64,000 bases of DNA from Microdochium bolleyi (lineage: Eukaryota; Ascomycota; Sordariomycetes; Xylariales; Microdochiaceae): contig KQ964262.1 in the NCBI GenBank assembly GCA_001566295.1, forward strand, positions 525,947 to 589,946, given 5' to 3'. Shown here piece after piece: positions 23,217-34,864 of the stretch. Each line of letters opens with the position of its first letter. Position 1 is the first letter of the stretch. A program made the translations under genes and the position numbers. The notes beneath the pieces are model-generated. The model was not told where the DNA came from. It did no database searches and saw only the letters and a program-made list of their open reading frames with translations.

Positions 23217-24811
23217 TTACTTCCCACCGCTCTCTACACCCAGCTTCGTAATCATGCTCCCGTAGATGACCTATCAAGAGGACGATGACAAAAGTCAGTT
23301 ACATAACTCTTCCACGACTTCTTGAATAGCAATGATAAGACAGACGACAAGCGCATGCCATGAGGAGTGGCGACCCCGAGAACTCGCAGGCCCACGGCCC
23401 GTAGTCGACCAGGCAGCAGAAACACCATCGAATATCAGGAAAGCCACTCACATTCTCATATCCCAGCCCAACCAGCCGCGGGCCCCAGTTGAGGTACCAC
23501 GGCGGGAGATACTTGGGGACGTCCACGCGGGCCTCTGGGTCCGGCACGTCCGGGTTGAGCACGACGTCCCTTGGGAGCGCAGGGCTGACGACAGCTGCGC
23601 GACCAATGCCGACAAGATCCGTCCCGCCGCCCGCGACGGCCTCCTCCATGCCACTACGGCTCCGGAAGCCGCCGGTCACCATGAGGGGTACGTCGGGGAA
23701 GGAGGCGCGGAACGTCTCGGCGAAGCTGAGGAAGAAGGCCTCGCGCGCTTTGGTGCGCTCCGACTTAGGCGGGCCGACGGACTGCAGTGGCGAGAAGATG
23801 GGGAGTCAGTCAGTCAGTCAGTTCCTCACTTCGTGCTTCGTCTTGAACAGTTGAGACATAACTTACCATCTGCGGATCAGCCATCGACCCGCCGCTGACC
23901 TCCACAAAGTCGACGCCCGCGGCCGCAATGGCGGCAAACTGCTCGATGCATCCCTGGAGCTGCCTCTCGCGGTCCACCTTCGCCGCGTCCTCCACCTCGT
24001 CTTCCGCTCCATCGCCCCCTTTCCTGATGATATCGGTCTGGTAGTCCACCGAGTTGAGCTTGATCCCGACGACGAAGTCCGCCGGCACGACCGCGCGCAC
24101 CGCCTGGACCACCCGCACGGCGAACCGCGCCCGCGCCAGCGCGGACCCGCCGTACTCGTCGGTCCGGCGGTTCGCCTCGGCCGAGAGGAACTGCGAGATG
24201 AGGTACCCGTGGGCGCCGTGCAGCTCGACGCCGTGGCAGCCCGCGTCCGCGACGAGCTTGGCCGCGCTGGCAAACTTGTCCACCACGGCGTCGATGTCGG
24301 CGTGCGTCATCTCGCGCGGCGCGCCGCCGAAGAACAGCCTCGCCAGGCCTCGGGATATGATGTCGCTGCCGACCGACTGCGGCACGGCGCTCGGGGCCAT
24401 GCCGGGCTCGCAGAGACCTCGTGTGCCGCTGCCCACGATCCCCTGACGCCCCGCGTGGCAGAGCTGCACGAGGACTTTGGTCTGCCCGTCTACGCCGGCG
24501 GCGGCACGGGCAAAGGCGGCGATCTTGGCGACCTGGACCTCCCGGGGGACGGAGGGGTTGTCGAGGAGGACGCCGCCGGGCCCGCCGCAGCCCTTGGAGT
24601 CGACATACCAGTTTCCTGTGATCACCATGCCCCAGCCTCCGTGTGCCCAGGTCGCGTAGTTTGTGTTGTACTGGTCGTGCGGAAGCGAGTCCTTGGTGAA
24701 GTAGGGCTCCGCCATGGCCGCCTTGACCAGCCGGTTCTTGACTGTTACGCCATTGGGGAGGGTGAACGGCGTGCCGATCGCGAGGTGGCCGCTAGCAGTC
24801 TCCGACGCCAT
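23217..24811 (-). CDS. Old Yellow Enzyme-family NADH:flavin oxidoreductase
   Basis: Three exons, all phase 0 (23867-24811, 23452-23781, 23217-23270), give 442 aa. The FMN-barrel features are visible: NGVTVKNRLVKAAMAEPYF at the first strand, LVQLCHAGRQG, the substrate/FMN-binding GCHGVELHGAHGYLISQFLS, NRRTDEYGGS, and VPLMVTGGFRSRSGMEEAV, GTDLVGIGRA near the phosphate site. The last exon encodes only 17 residues (VIYGSMITKLGVESGGK). The enzyme is expected to reduce activated C=C bonds (alpha,beta-unsaturated carbonyls) or nitro compounds with NAD(P)H in the cytosol. The ATG at 24811 is preferred; in-frame ATGs further upstream add a basic leader unlike the family. Within the barrel, a charged insert (GGDGAEDEVEDAAKVDRE) is unusual but in frame. 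Confidence 0.88.
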
Positions 24812-25704
24812 TGTCGACGCGGAACGCATCGCACAGGTGGCTGTGTTGCCTGTAGGGGCTTTTGGGTGAAGGCGGCGTATGGTTATTTTATTGATTCGGG
24901 GAGTCGTCCTTATTCGTCCACACAAAGGTTGGGCATGTAATTGTCGTTTTGAGACTTCTGGTTCGTTTGATAGAAATCAATAGGTGACGAAAAAGCATTT
25001 GGCACACAAGTGAAGGACTTCAGTCTAGACCTGAGACGACCACTGGGACGACTGGACCGATCACAAGCCGTCGGATCGAGAGATGGTATCTGCCTCTTTA
25101 TAGTCTCAATTCCTTCCCCAAGCGCTAGTAGCTTAATAATGGGATCCTAACTCTGTTGCGTCCACAGCGCTTCCTCGAGGTGGGAGCACACACCTAATCT
25201 AGACATCTTGCTTCACGGGGACTTTTCTAGATCCATCTGCATGACCAGCCCGTGGGCGAAAGGCAGCCACGAGCCAGAGACGGAGACTGCGTTTGAAAGC
25301 ATCATTTCGGCGACTTTCTCAAACCGTTGCACCAGAAAGGCATCCTGCAGAACAGCGCGCCACAAACTAATCCTGTATTAGAGATCGGGGCACATCACGC
25401 CGGTCGACCCCACCTGGTGACCCCTTGGCTTCCTCTCCCATGTTCCACAGATTCTCCCAGGGGTTCTGGCCCACCTGTCTTCCCTGCTCGTTCCCGGAGA
25501 CTTGATAAAGTTGGGCCGACTCCGACTACTGGCTCTCTCGTCCCGGGTCAGGACCTTCGACTGCCTGGCACGTGGCCAGCATACGCGGCTGCCACGACTA
25601 CTGTGAGTACATGTTGATCTCCTGAGCTAACCTATCGGTATCGAGCCTCCCTGGACGAATGTCCGCTCCTCCACACTCCATCTCCACCCCAGCCTCGACC
25701 GTCC
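24812..25704. other. Intergenic (about 0.9 kb)
   Basis: Promoter of the flavin reductase and 3' flank of the carboxypeptidase. No gene, tRNA or repeat recognised. Confidence 0.55.
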
Positions 25705-26586
25705 TCACTCCGTCAGACTGTCTACCCGCCCGAGCAGGAACTGCAGCTGCCGGTACGCCGCCGCGGGCGCGAACTGCGGCAGCGAGTGCCCGGCGCGGAA
25801 GACCTCGACCCACGTCAGCCCGCGCTCCGTGTGCGTGATGCCCATCTCGCCCGCGCCCGCGCTCCCGCCGCTCCGGGCCGCCAGCTCGTACGGCACGAAG
25901 AAGGCCGTCCCCGGCTCGGCCTGGAACCCGCGGCGCCCGCCCCACGTCATGTTCTGCAGCGCGAACCGCGTGCCCGAGTCGATGATGCCGAGGTCCAGGT
26001 TCCCGTGGGCGACGACCGTGCGGTCGCTGCGGTCGACCACACCGGGAAGCACGGTGAGGGACGAGGGCGCGTTGCGCTCGCGGTACACGCCGCTGTTGCA
26101 CTGCGCCCAGGTCCGGCCCGGCGCCGCGTGGAGCGCGCGCTTGACGTCGGCGCGGTCAAAGTACGCCACGTGCTTCTCGGGGTCGTTGCCAGGTTCCGTG
26201 TCGGCCAGCACGTTCCACAGCCGCGGGCACCGCGCCGAGATGTCGTACTCGTTGAAGCACGGGTTCACGAGCGCCGCAGCGTCGTAGACGAGCGTCCACA
26301 CGTCCTCCTCCAGGCACGGGGCCTCCCAAGCGGCGTCGTTGAACGGGAAGTCAACGTCCGGAGGCGGGTAGCGGAAGTACGCGTCCCGGTAGGCCCCGTA
26401 GCCGCACGCCTCGTGCAGGGCGCGCACCCGCGCGAGCGTCGTCGCGTTGAGGTTGTACAAGCCGGCCCAGCGCTCGACGTGGCTCAGCACCTCGCCGGGG
26501 CCCTGGGTGTCGCTCGCGCCGATGATGGCGTTGTACACGAACGTGCCGCGGACGTTGAAGTACTGCTTGGCGGAGCTGTTGCCGAC

Positions 26587-26620
<34 letters not shown>

Positions 26621-27438
26621 TTTTGGGGCCCGGCGGCGGCGGCGGCGTCGACGGCGTCGAGCATGGCCGAGGCCAGGTACGGCACGTAGAAGCCGGCCCA
26701 CGACGCCCCCGCGATGTACACCTTCTTCCCGTGCAGGCCAAACGTGTCGACAAAGTTGCGCCAGAAGCCCATGAACTCGGCGGCGATCTGCTCCTCCGTC
26801 TTGGCCCGGGGCGCGCCCGTGCTGTACCCCGTGCCGACGGGTTGGTCGACGTAGATCATGTTGGTGAGGCCGTGCCAGCTCAGCGGGTTCCTCACGGGCC
26901 TGCGCGTGCCCGCCTGCCACAGGAACGGCCCGTGGCCCTGCGCTGCGGCTGCCATGGAGCTGCAGCCGGGACCGCCGCTCAGCCAGATCGTGAGCTCGTC
27001 CTTGCCGAGCGGGTCCGCCGTCGGGAAGTACCAGAAGAACAGCGAGCGGTCCGTCTCGTTGTTGCTGATGGGCAGCAGGCCCGCGTACGACTCGCCAATG
27101 TCGAAGGGGACTTCGGGTAGGGCGGTGCCGTCGACGGCGAATTCTGTGTAAGGGCGTCAGTAAGTGGCTTGGTGGGTGATCCGCTCGGTACGGTAACGAG
27201 AGGACTCTAGGGCAGCCCTCGTCATTCTTGCTGAGTACCTTGACATACTGGTTGTGTTTGCGTTCTGCGGGATCAGAGGGTCTCCACGGCGCTGCAGACG
27301 CGGAAGCGCGCCGCCGTTCGTGGCAATGTCCTCGGGTTGTGGACCATGTAGGTTGAAAGTTTCAACTCTACGACCACGTGAGCCAGATGATGCAGCGGCG
27401 AGGCCGCACCCGGCGAGGAGCAGTAGAGTGGCTCGCAT
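25705..27438 (-). CDS. Secreted serine carboxypeptidase (peptidase family S10)
   Basis: Two exons (27249-27438 and 25705-27143, donor GTATGT, phase 1) give 542 aa. A signal peptide (MRATLLLLAGCGLAAASSG) starts the protein. The S10 core is complete: FDIGESYAGLLPI, oxyanion block TIWLSGGPGCSS, NMIYVDQPVGTGYS, nucleophile Ser near residue 211 in IAGASWAG (usually GESYAG), Asp in AHGNLDLGIID and His in FRAGHSLPQF. Active-site residues are therefore present although two of the three motifs deviate from consensus. A run of ten Ser codons (CTG/AGC repeat) sits in a surface loop after NN at about residues 233-242. Several NxS/T sequons fit a secreted glycoprotein that releases C-terminal residues at acid pH. 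It is divergent, over 1.1 kb, from the 82-aa protein at 28539. Confidence 0.92.
26588..26617. repeat. (CTG)10 microsatellite inside the carboxypeptidase gene
   Basis: Ten perfect CTG units on the plus strand, read on the minus strand as ten AGC serine codons. Such tracts change length by slippage, and because the unit is three bases the frame is always kept. Confidence 0.97.
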
Positions 27439-28538
27439 GAGGTGAATCTTTGGCGGGAGGATGTAGAAGGAACAGATAGGTCTTCACCCGGGATTGCGGG
27501 AAGGACCGAGGGAGAGAACAAGAGACGCACACAGCTGGAGTACAGAGACTTTATCAAGTCTGGGGGACGTGAATGTTATCTCTTTCTGCACAAACAGGTC
27601 GTTGGCAGTCCCCGCATGCTGCAAGTCCATCGGCTGATATCGTCCTTACGAGACAGGGGTCCTCCATTACTACGCTGGGGTGGGATCTTGCCCCAACCCA
27701 ACGTGGAATTTCGATATCAAGGCATGCAACTACAAAAAGGTATACAAAAACGAATTGCGTGTATCATTACTCTCTGCGTGGTCCAGAGAAGTAAGCTTCC
27801 TCGTTATCCTGGTCGGAACAGGTCACTGGAGACCGGCCTTTTACTGTTCACGATGTCTCTGCCGTCACAGAAGTATCAACTGCTCGTGGACCCCTATTGA
27901 TGAACCCCTGTTGTTCGTATGGTCTGCGACAATGGACCTGCCTTGTTTGGAGGGGCTCAGCGGGCCAGGGCCGCCACGCTGACAACAGCGCAGCTCGCGC
28001 GCAAAAAGGCACATTTTGGTTCAGATAGTGACGGGAGTATAGCTCGGTTTCTGGAGTACAACTGCGATACCGGCGTCAGAGTCTATGGAGAGACGTGCCC
28101 TTGTCTCTGGGTGTGGCCTTGGAACAACAACATGACCAGCCAACTACTTTAGTATGTACCTTCAGGTACCATCAAGGTGGAGATCCGCCCGGAGCTATTC
28201 GTGATTAAGGTTAATTGCGAGGGCAAAGCTTGGTTGGGGCCAGGTGGTCGGGCCCAGAGAGCCGGGCCCTTGGGGGATATTGGCAGGATGGGATGATGAT
28301 GGCTGACGTCATGGCCCGTGCGCACTCAGTCTGTCCACGCGTAAGGGTATGTCAACGGGTCACAGGCAGTGAGGCTGTGCTGAGCTGTGCTGAGCTGAGC
28401 TGCCCCCAATGTCCTTTGTCTCCCTTGTGGACAATAGAGCACACTCCGTATCCTCTCCACCACCAACAACCACCCTCACAACGCCCTCGACCACCATCTC
28501 GATACCCTACGCGCGACCGATCCCACCAGCCCGCCGAC
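27439..28538. other. Divergent intergenic region (1.1 kb)
   Basis: No gene supported. It holds the promoters of the carboxypeptidase (-) and of the small Cys-rich protein (+). Alternating GAGCTG/TGCTGAGC short repeats occur near 28375-28400. Confidence 0.5.
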
Positions 28539-28919
28539 ATGTCTCCCTCGCACGCCGACGCCGCCAGCGCCATCGCCCAGCCCGCGCCTGTTGCGCACCC
28601 GACTGTCCACCACCAGCCCCTCGTCTCCCAGCCCATGAGTACGCTCGCTCCTCCCTTCCTTCCTTTGCAGTTCCGGCGACCCATTTGTCCATGGGCGTGC
28701 GCGCGCGCTCAAAACGGCTGCCCTGCATAACCACAGTCCACTGACATGCGCCTTTTGCCACATCCAACAGACGCCCAGCAGCCGCACCCGGAATCGCAGC
28801 AGCACGAGCTGAGCCTGCGCGGCGGCCAGGAGGGCCGCGGCATGTGTCCCGGCCGCTTCTGCTTCATCATCCCCTGCCCGATCCCCTGCAACTTCTGCGT
28901 CTTCCCGTGTCCTTGCTAG
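28539..28919 (+). CDS. 82-aa protein with a C-terminal Cys/Pro-rich hydrophobic module
   Basis: Two exons (28539-28638, 28771-28919; intron with donor GTACGC and acceptor CAACAG) give 82 aa. The first half is Ala/Pro/His/Gln-rich and probably disordered. The C-terminus begins with RGGQEGRGMCPGRFCFIIP and continues CPIPCNFCVFPCPC before the stop, with eight cysteines in 30 residues interleaved with hydrophobic residues. This layout resembles small fungal proteins with an RGGG-Cys-rich tail and CYSTM-like modules, which sit at membranes through palmitoylated cysteines or a short Cys-rich span; membrane association here is inference. No signal peptide. The gene is too small and too split to stand out as a single open frame, but the phase and the stop after the last Cys are coherent. 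Confidence 0.7.
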
Positions 28920-29638
28920 AGGGTGCCGCAAGACGCGGGGCTGTGCCGACGAATTCGACGTCACTACCGGCGACGACGATAGCGATGGAAAACGGAAGCT
29001 AGAAACCGATATTCGAACACGAACAAAGGGAGAGCGTGGGGAGCGTGCCATTAACACGTACAAGGCCTTTGAAAAGTAAAAGCGCCCTACGGTACCAAGC
29101 CTTTGGAGGTTCGGGGAGGGATCACAGCGGACCAGAAGGACGCGTGGGATGGGCGATAGAAGCCGTCAGAGAAAGAGTCGAAGGAGCGGCAGGATACCCT
29201 TACAGACGCTCAGAGATGAAGAAAGAGGGCGATTCATTTTACAGCAGAGCGTTAATGTGATAGGATTCATATCACAATCTTGATGTTTTTGTTGGTTCTT
29301 TCGTCGTACCTTGACATTTCGGATCGCAGCCCGTTCGTCCATCACCGTTGAAAACAATGGAAGGGTGAAGGGGGATTCCTCGCCGCTTACTGTTTACTGT
29401 GTGGTCAAGTGCGTTGAGGTCGAGATTGTCCGAGGCATATGCACTAGACATACCCACACGGACGTCTTGCGTTCTTGCCCATACTGGATAGCTGTCCCAA
29501 AAAGTGGCACGAACCAACCAAGAAATCGATCACAGAGTATTTGTCAGTGTCGGCACATGTTTGGGCGGCAACTCGATCTCCTCACTATTCCCTCTCTGTC
29601 TCGATTATTTTGTGACCTATGTCCTTGCCGCGTACGAA
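28920..29638. other. Intergenic between convergent genes (0.7 kb)
   Basis: 3' flanks of the 82-aa protein gene (+) and the phosphatase (-). No gene recognised. Confidence 0.55.
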
Positions 29639-30796
29639 TCAGAGAATCTCCTCGGGCTTCACAACAACCCAGTTCTTGTCCACCGTCACCTCGCGACCGT
29701 TCTCCCGCTGGCCCTTGGCCCCCTCGGCAATCAACTCCTGCAGCTCCTTGTACTTGGCGTCGCTGCGGTTGATCCACAGATGGATACCCCCCTTGGCGGT
29801 ATCGACGCCGTGGAACATCATGTACGTGTCGCTTCCGGGTGTGTCCCCCGCCGCGAGCACCGGCCGCTTCCACTCGTCAATGTACGTCAGCACGGCGGCC
29901 CATTTCCCCGAGAACCAGGTCGCGGGCGTGTTGAGGTACGACCCGAACACGAGGTCGAGGTTGCGCGCCTCGTCGTAGTCGCCGCTCTTGATCTGCCGGC
30001 GCGACGAGACGAGCTGGCCGTCGGTCGCGTTGCGCAGGAACGTGCTCACGCCGAGCACGTTCTGGGGGGGAACGTTGTACCCGTACCGCGGGTCGCTCGC
30101 GACGAAGCGCACGAGCTCCTCGGACGCCGCCGAGATGACGTACACGGCGATCCCGTGGTCCATGAGCGCGTTGTACAGCTCCGCCTGGCCGCGGAAGATG
30201 CGCGGCGGGGAGACTTTGCCCTCGACGACGGCGTCCTCGCTCCAGTACCGCACGGGGAGTGTGGCATTGCGGCTGCCCAGCGCCATGAGGTCGTCCACGT
30301 GGCCCTTGAGCTCGCGCAGCGTGAGCCCGGCCCAGATCTGCGCGGCCCAGGGGTAGCACAGGAGCTCGTCGACCTCGCACAGCCGCCCGTAGTAGCTGTA
30401 CAGCGACTCGGTGTAGTTGGCCGTGTCCCGGAACGGGATGAGCTTGAGGGACGGATCGAGCGTGTCGCGCGTGAGCACGCCGAGGCTCTCGAGGTAGGGG
30501 AGGAGCGACTCCTCGAGGTCGAACTGGTACGACGTGTTGTCCATGTCGAAGACGGCGTAGTTGCCGGCGTGCGCATTGCGGATGATCATCTCGCCCAGGG
30601 CCTTGGCCGCGGCGGGCGGCCAGTGGCGCAGGACGACCGCCGGCGAGGAGGGCGAGGGGGAGGCATGGCTCGGGCACGGGGGTTTCGTGGTCGTTGTCGG
30701 CGGCGGCGACGGCACGTACGCTGAGGCGACGGCGGGAGCGAGGACGAGGGCTGCGAGCCAGACTGGGCTGGCAATCGCCGTGCTAGTGAACTTCAT
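29639..30796 (-). CDS. Secreted HAD-type phosphatase, phosphorylcholine-phosphatase-like
   Basis: Single exon, 385 aa. A signal peptide (MKFTSTAIASPVWLAALVLA, then PAVASA) is followed by a Pro/Thr linker. The HAD core starts with AVFDMDNTSYQFDLEE near residue 81: nucleophile Asp84 and general acid Asp86, with the DxDNT form seen in Pseudomonas PchP. Motif II is VYVISAASEELVRFVA (Ser), and the acidic motif is LAAGDTPGSDTYMMF. The cap region between motifs I and II carries LCYPWAAQIWAGLTL. Length and motif order match bacterial secreted phosphorylcholine phosphatases, so a role in releasing choline or phosphate outside the cell is likely but unproven. Several NxT/S sequons fit secretion. Divergent from the Zn2Cys6 regulator at 31982 over 1.2 kb. 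Confidence 0.87.
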   Translation of the reverse strand: MKFTSTAIASPVWLAALVLAPAVASAYVPSPPPTTTTKPPCPSHASPSPSSPAVVLRHWPPAAAKALGEMIIRNAHAGNYAVFDMDNTSYQFDLEESLLPYLESLGVLTRDTLDPSLKLIPFRDTANYTESLYSYYGRLCEVDELLCYPWAAQIWAGLTLRELKGHVDDLMALGSRNATLPVRYWSEDAVVEGKVSPPRIFRGQAELYNALMDHGIAVYVISAASEELVRFVASDPRYGYNVPPQNVLGVSTFLRNATDGQLVSSRRQIKSGDYDEARNLDLVFGSYLNTPATWFSGKWAAVLTYIDEWKRPVLAAGDTPGSDTYMMFHGVDTAKGGIHLWINRSDAKYKELQELIAEGAKGQRENGREVTVDKNWVVVKPEEIL

Positions 30797-31981
30797 GATG
30801 AATGACACTACGTGATCTTGCAATCTGGGGTGGGCTAGGCGTAGTATTGGAGCATGGGCCCAGCCCGGAGTCTGGGGCAGACTGTGGAACATTATGTACT
30901 TTAGTAACCGGTAGAAAATGTCGGCATGCAGCCGATCTTGCCAGTTTCCAGAGAAGCGTCTGCAAAAGTAATTAGACTCTGCCCCAGTACCTGATAAGAA
31001 ATCGGCTGAATGAGTGCCGTGGAGGACAGGGGACAAGTGATCGTCGGTGGGCTGAACCGTATCAAGCAAAATGCCGCGTGCCTTTTCAGCGGCACAGCCG
31101 CTGGAGAAGAGTAGGTGCTGGTTGAGCTAGTCAATATCCTTGCTGTCCTCGACGCTAACCCGGCCGGTTCCACAGGTAGCCCGCTCGTGACGTCGTCCTG
31201 CATGGGTCGTCGACAGCGATAAGAATGACCTGAGATGCGGAGAACGGAGTCAGTGCCGCCTTGTTACATTGTTGACTCTGACAATGGCCAGCAAGGTTGT
31301 GAGATAAAAGGCCTTCTTCCATTGGTCTCCGCACTTTCCCGAATGACGACCTTGCTCCTTCTAGGACTAATTGCAGGCCATATTTTCTGTCATTCCCCAG
31401 GAAACGACAACCCTTTCCATACAAATCATACCTCGAAAGGGTTGAAGACAAGGAGCACGAAAGGTGCCAAAAGATACCACATGGTCCCACAAGACTTATC
31501 CCGGCTCTAAATGAGGCAACTATTACTTGGCATCAGCATGTCGCCCTAGAGTACATCCCAGCAATCCTAGTTCGGTCTTCTGACATAGCGTTCAGGCATT
31601 GTGGCCAAATGACAGTTGCCATTTGGACCTTGGAATAATCCTCGAGCTCCCCACTCTGTGTCTTCTGCAATCCCAAATTCCAGCCTCACAAGAGCCAAGA
31701 GATTCTCTGAGTGGAACTAATACATGTGGCTGACTCATCTAGCCGACAATGCGGATTGCCGAGCAGCAGCTGAGATCCGAAAATGGATACCCGACCAGTG
31801 CTGAGTTCCCGGACCCACATCGAGACTCCGTCTTGGTTCTACAGCTGCTTCTTACCCGAGGATAATCATCCAACTACATCGAAAACTTATTCCTGTAAAG
31901 TGCCACACCTTCTCGCGGGAACACACTCTCTTCTCTGCCATCTAGACTAGGCCTTCTCTTACCTGTTTGACGACCCCGGCG
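30797..31981. promoter_or_regulatory. Divergent promoter region between phosphatase and regulator
   Basis: 1.2 kb with no supported gene, bounded by two start codons facing outward. A discrete operator was not identified. Confidence 0.45.
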
Positions 31982-34280
31982 ATGGTCTCACCGCACTCGA
32001 CAACCTCTTCTTCTTCATTCTCTTCTCCTCAGGACGAGCTACATTCAAAATCCTCTCTAGCCTCAAACAGACGCGTCTCGCTTGCTTGTATCCCGTGCCG
32101 CAGCAGACATGTCCGTTGCGACTCGGTCCAGCCAGTATGCGAGCGCTGCGAGGCTGACGGCCGGGAGTGCCAGTATGCCAAGTCTCGCCGTGGCGGCCTC
32201 GACCGGGCAGCGTTGGCGGCATTGGCAGCGAGGCGTGCGAAGGCTGGAAAGGCGGGACCAGACACCAATACGAACAATGGTGGTAGTATGCACATCTTGA
32301 CACCGGAAAGCCAGCCACAGCGCGTCGGACATGACCACTGCAGCGCGCAGTCGGCAGTGAACACTATCAGCAGCACGCCGCCATCACCTCGTCAACCAGC
32401 AATACAGTCGCCAACATCTGCGAGCCAGTCGGGAGACATCGCTTCCGATCCATTGATCGCGCTGTATTACAGCGCCTTCCACCGGTTCCATCCTTGCGTG
32501 CTACCACAGAGGTTCCTCCATCGGTGCAGTACATCGCTGCACCGCGATCGGACACGACGTCTAGAACCGCTCCTTGCCGTAATGCGGTTCCTCGGTTGTC
32601 GATATGCACGTTCAGAGCAGCACCGCTCAGCACATCTCGAGGCTGTTCTGGTCGCGGCGGAGCCCGCAGCTGCAGTAGTCGACGACCCTTTCATGGTGCA
32701 ATTCCACCTTCTCCACGCCATCGCACTATTCTGGACGTCGCACGAGACTCGAGCGAGAGAGAGTATCGGTACCGCGATCGACATGGCGGTGAGGCTCGGC
32801 ATGCACACTCGCGAGTTCGCGATGGATCCGGCACACAACGAAGAAGGCGACCTGGTCCTGGCGGAGAGCTGGCGCCGGACCTGGTGGCAGCTGGTCATCG
32901 TGGAAGGCGCCATGGCTGCCACAATGCGCACCTTTAGTGTCAGGGTGGCCAGAGTGGCGGATATCACTGCGGATCTCCCATGCGAGGAGGCTCAGTACGA
33001 GAATGGGGTGAGCTGCGATTCTTGGTCCCGTCCCGGCTCTCTGATAACTGGTAAACATCACAAACTGACCCACCCATAGAAAATACCGCCACCGAAGACG
33101 CTCGAGGATTTCAGCAACCGCGAGTTCATTCCCGACGACGACGGAGAGGGCATGTTCTCATCATTTGCATATCTCATTAATGTCACACGCAACATCATCG
33201 CCTTGGCTAGCATGGACCAATCCTCGATGCCACACATTCTACCGCCATGGCAGATGCTGAACGAGCTGAACGCGATAGTCAACGCCTGGCTGTTGCTCCT
33301 GCCCGAGGAGAAGAAGACCATGGTCACGGCGGAAGGTGAGATCGACGAGCTCATGTTCCAGGCACACATGAGCGTGCACAGGTATGTGATTCCGTATACA
33401 TCTTGCTTTTAGGTGTCCTAACATCAGCTACAGCACAATCATCGGCCTCCACAGACCGTTCTCAGACCTCATCTTCAACCCGCTCGAGTTGATATCGAGC
33501 TGCTCATCCCTCCCACCCGAGCATCGTCCCCCGCTCGAGGCACAAGCGATCCACACCGCCCGTGTCATGGCCTCGATTGAAGCGCAGATGCGGCTCCTGT
33601 CTCTCCCGCTTGCCCTGCCATCTACACAGTCCCGATTTAGCTCACAAGAAACCGCTCCATTAGTGTCGACACCAGCATTGTGCGCTCACAGTCCGTTCGT
33701 GACGTGCATGATCTCGACGGGGACCGTGCCGCTCCTCTCGGCATGCGTCTCCCTATACAAGACGCCCGAGCAGTCCCACAAGCTCTCCCAGGCGCGGAAC
33801 CACATCCGGCTGAGCATCGGGTGCATGAAGAGCTTCGCCGACGTCTGGCCGCGCGGACAGCGGAATCTGCGAGAGGTCCAGAGCATCGCGCGGCATGTTC
33901 TCGGCGTGGGCGGGGCTGCACCGAGCAGCACTGAAGAGAGCGGAGCGACAAGCACGAGACAACCGGCAAGAACTTGCCAGCAGCAAATATCTCACAGCAA
34001 CGAAGAAACCCTTGCTGTTGTGGCTGCTAACTTGTCTTCGGGCAACGCCCTTGGTGAAGCTGAATGTTTGGCGGTCTCATCTGGCGACTGGAGACAACTG
34101 CAACAAGCCATACCCTCCTCCTCAACCACGCCAGATTGCGTAGACACCGTCATTCCGGCATCAGGAGTGGACAACTGGTCCATGCCAAGTCTTGATTTGA
34201 CTGCAGATTCGTGCCTGTGGTTCTCGCAATACCCAGTCGATATCGGTATGCTCCCAGACCACGCTAGCGATGCTTCATGA
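31982..34280 (+). CDS. Zn2Cys6 fungal transcription factor with fungal_trans domain
   Basis: Three exons (31982-33007, 33080-33381, 33428-34280) give about 726 aa. The zinc cluster is at about residues 37-64: ACIPCRSRHVRCDSVQPVCE then RCEADGRECQY, i.e. C-x2-C-x6-C-x6-C-x2-C-x6-C. The fungal_trans region is recognisable by YYSAFHRFHPCVLPQRFL, HAIALFWTSHETRARESIG, AVRLGMHTREFAMD and SWRRTWWQLVIVEG, and after the second intron by HRPFSDL. Residues around 80-150 are a Gln/Ser/Pro linker. The first ATG in frame is 31982; the frame is open a little upstream but starts with TTG. Neighbouring divergent phosphatase is the obvious candidate target. The third exon's acceptor (33427) has a second AG at 33433; either keeps the frame only for the chosen site. 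Confidence 0.88.
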
Positions 34281-34864
34281 TATAGTCGGGCGAGCAAACT
34301 TTGTTGGTGTGACCGGCCCCAGTGTCGCGTATGCCAGGAATGATATATCTGCTACGCTTGATAGTCGCGAACTCTCGTTCTCTAGTTACTGAAGACTCTG
34401 AGCATGTGAATGTAGGTAGAACTGACCAGTGGGGTATTGTTGGCATACCTGGCCTCAGTTCCAGTTCTGTACTTGCTTCGATAATAGATAGGCTAAGCCA
34501 ACAGTTCTTCGCTGGCAGACAGCTAGCGCTTTGGATTATTTTCCATTCTCGCAGATAAGCTCTGTTCAGTCCATTTTGCACCGTTTGCTAGGTCTTCGAT
34601 GATTTTATTTGGATTCAGTGATTTTGAACTAATGAGGACTAAAGTAGAGATTCAAAAAAAGAAAAAAGAAAAGGAGAGAATTTTTTTCTTTGCAACGTTT
34701 TAGAAAACAACTGCGTAGATAAAAAAACCGACAAAAACGACAGCGAAGCAAAGTGAGAAAAATGGCCATACTGCTTGACCATCTAGTGATGACCAATCTT
34801 GTCCCTCATATGCTCCCCAGAAGAGGTCATCTGAGGGAGGTCCCGGAGAGGGAACTGAATCGAG
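34281..34864. other. AT-rich intergenic tract
   Basis: About 580 bp between convergent genes, with A-rich and T-rich runs around 34650-34760 that are clearly poorer in GC than the surroundings. No gene seen. Confidence 0.6.

Noticed and set aside
25786..27120. 444-codon open frame antisense to the carboxypeptidase
   Set aside because: Composed mainly of Arg, Val, Ala and Gly; it mirrors the GC-rich third positions of the real gene and has no domain.
29504..30724. 406-codon open frame antisense to the phosphatase
   Set aside because: Same codon-bias shadow effect; no recognisable features.
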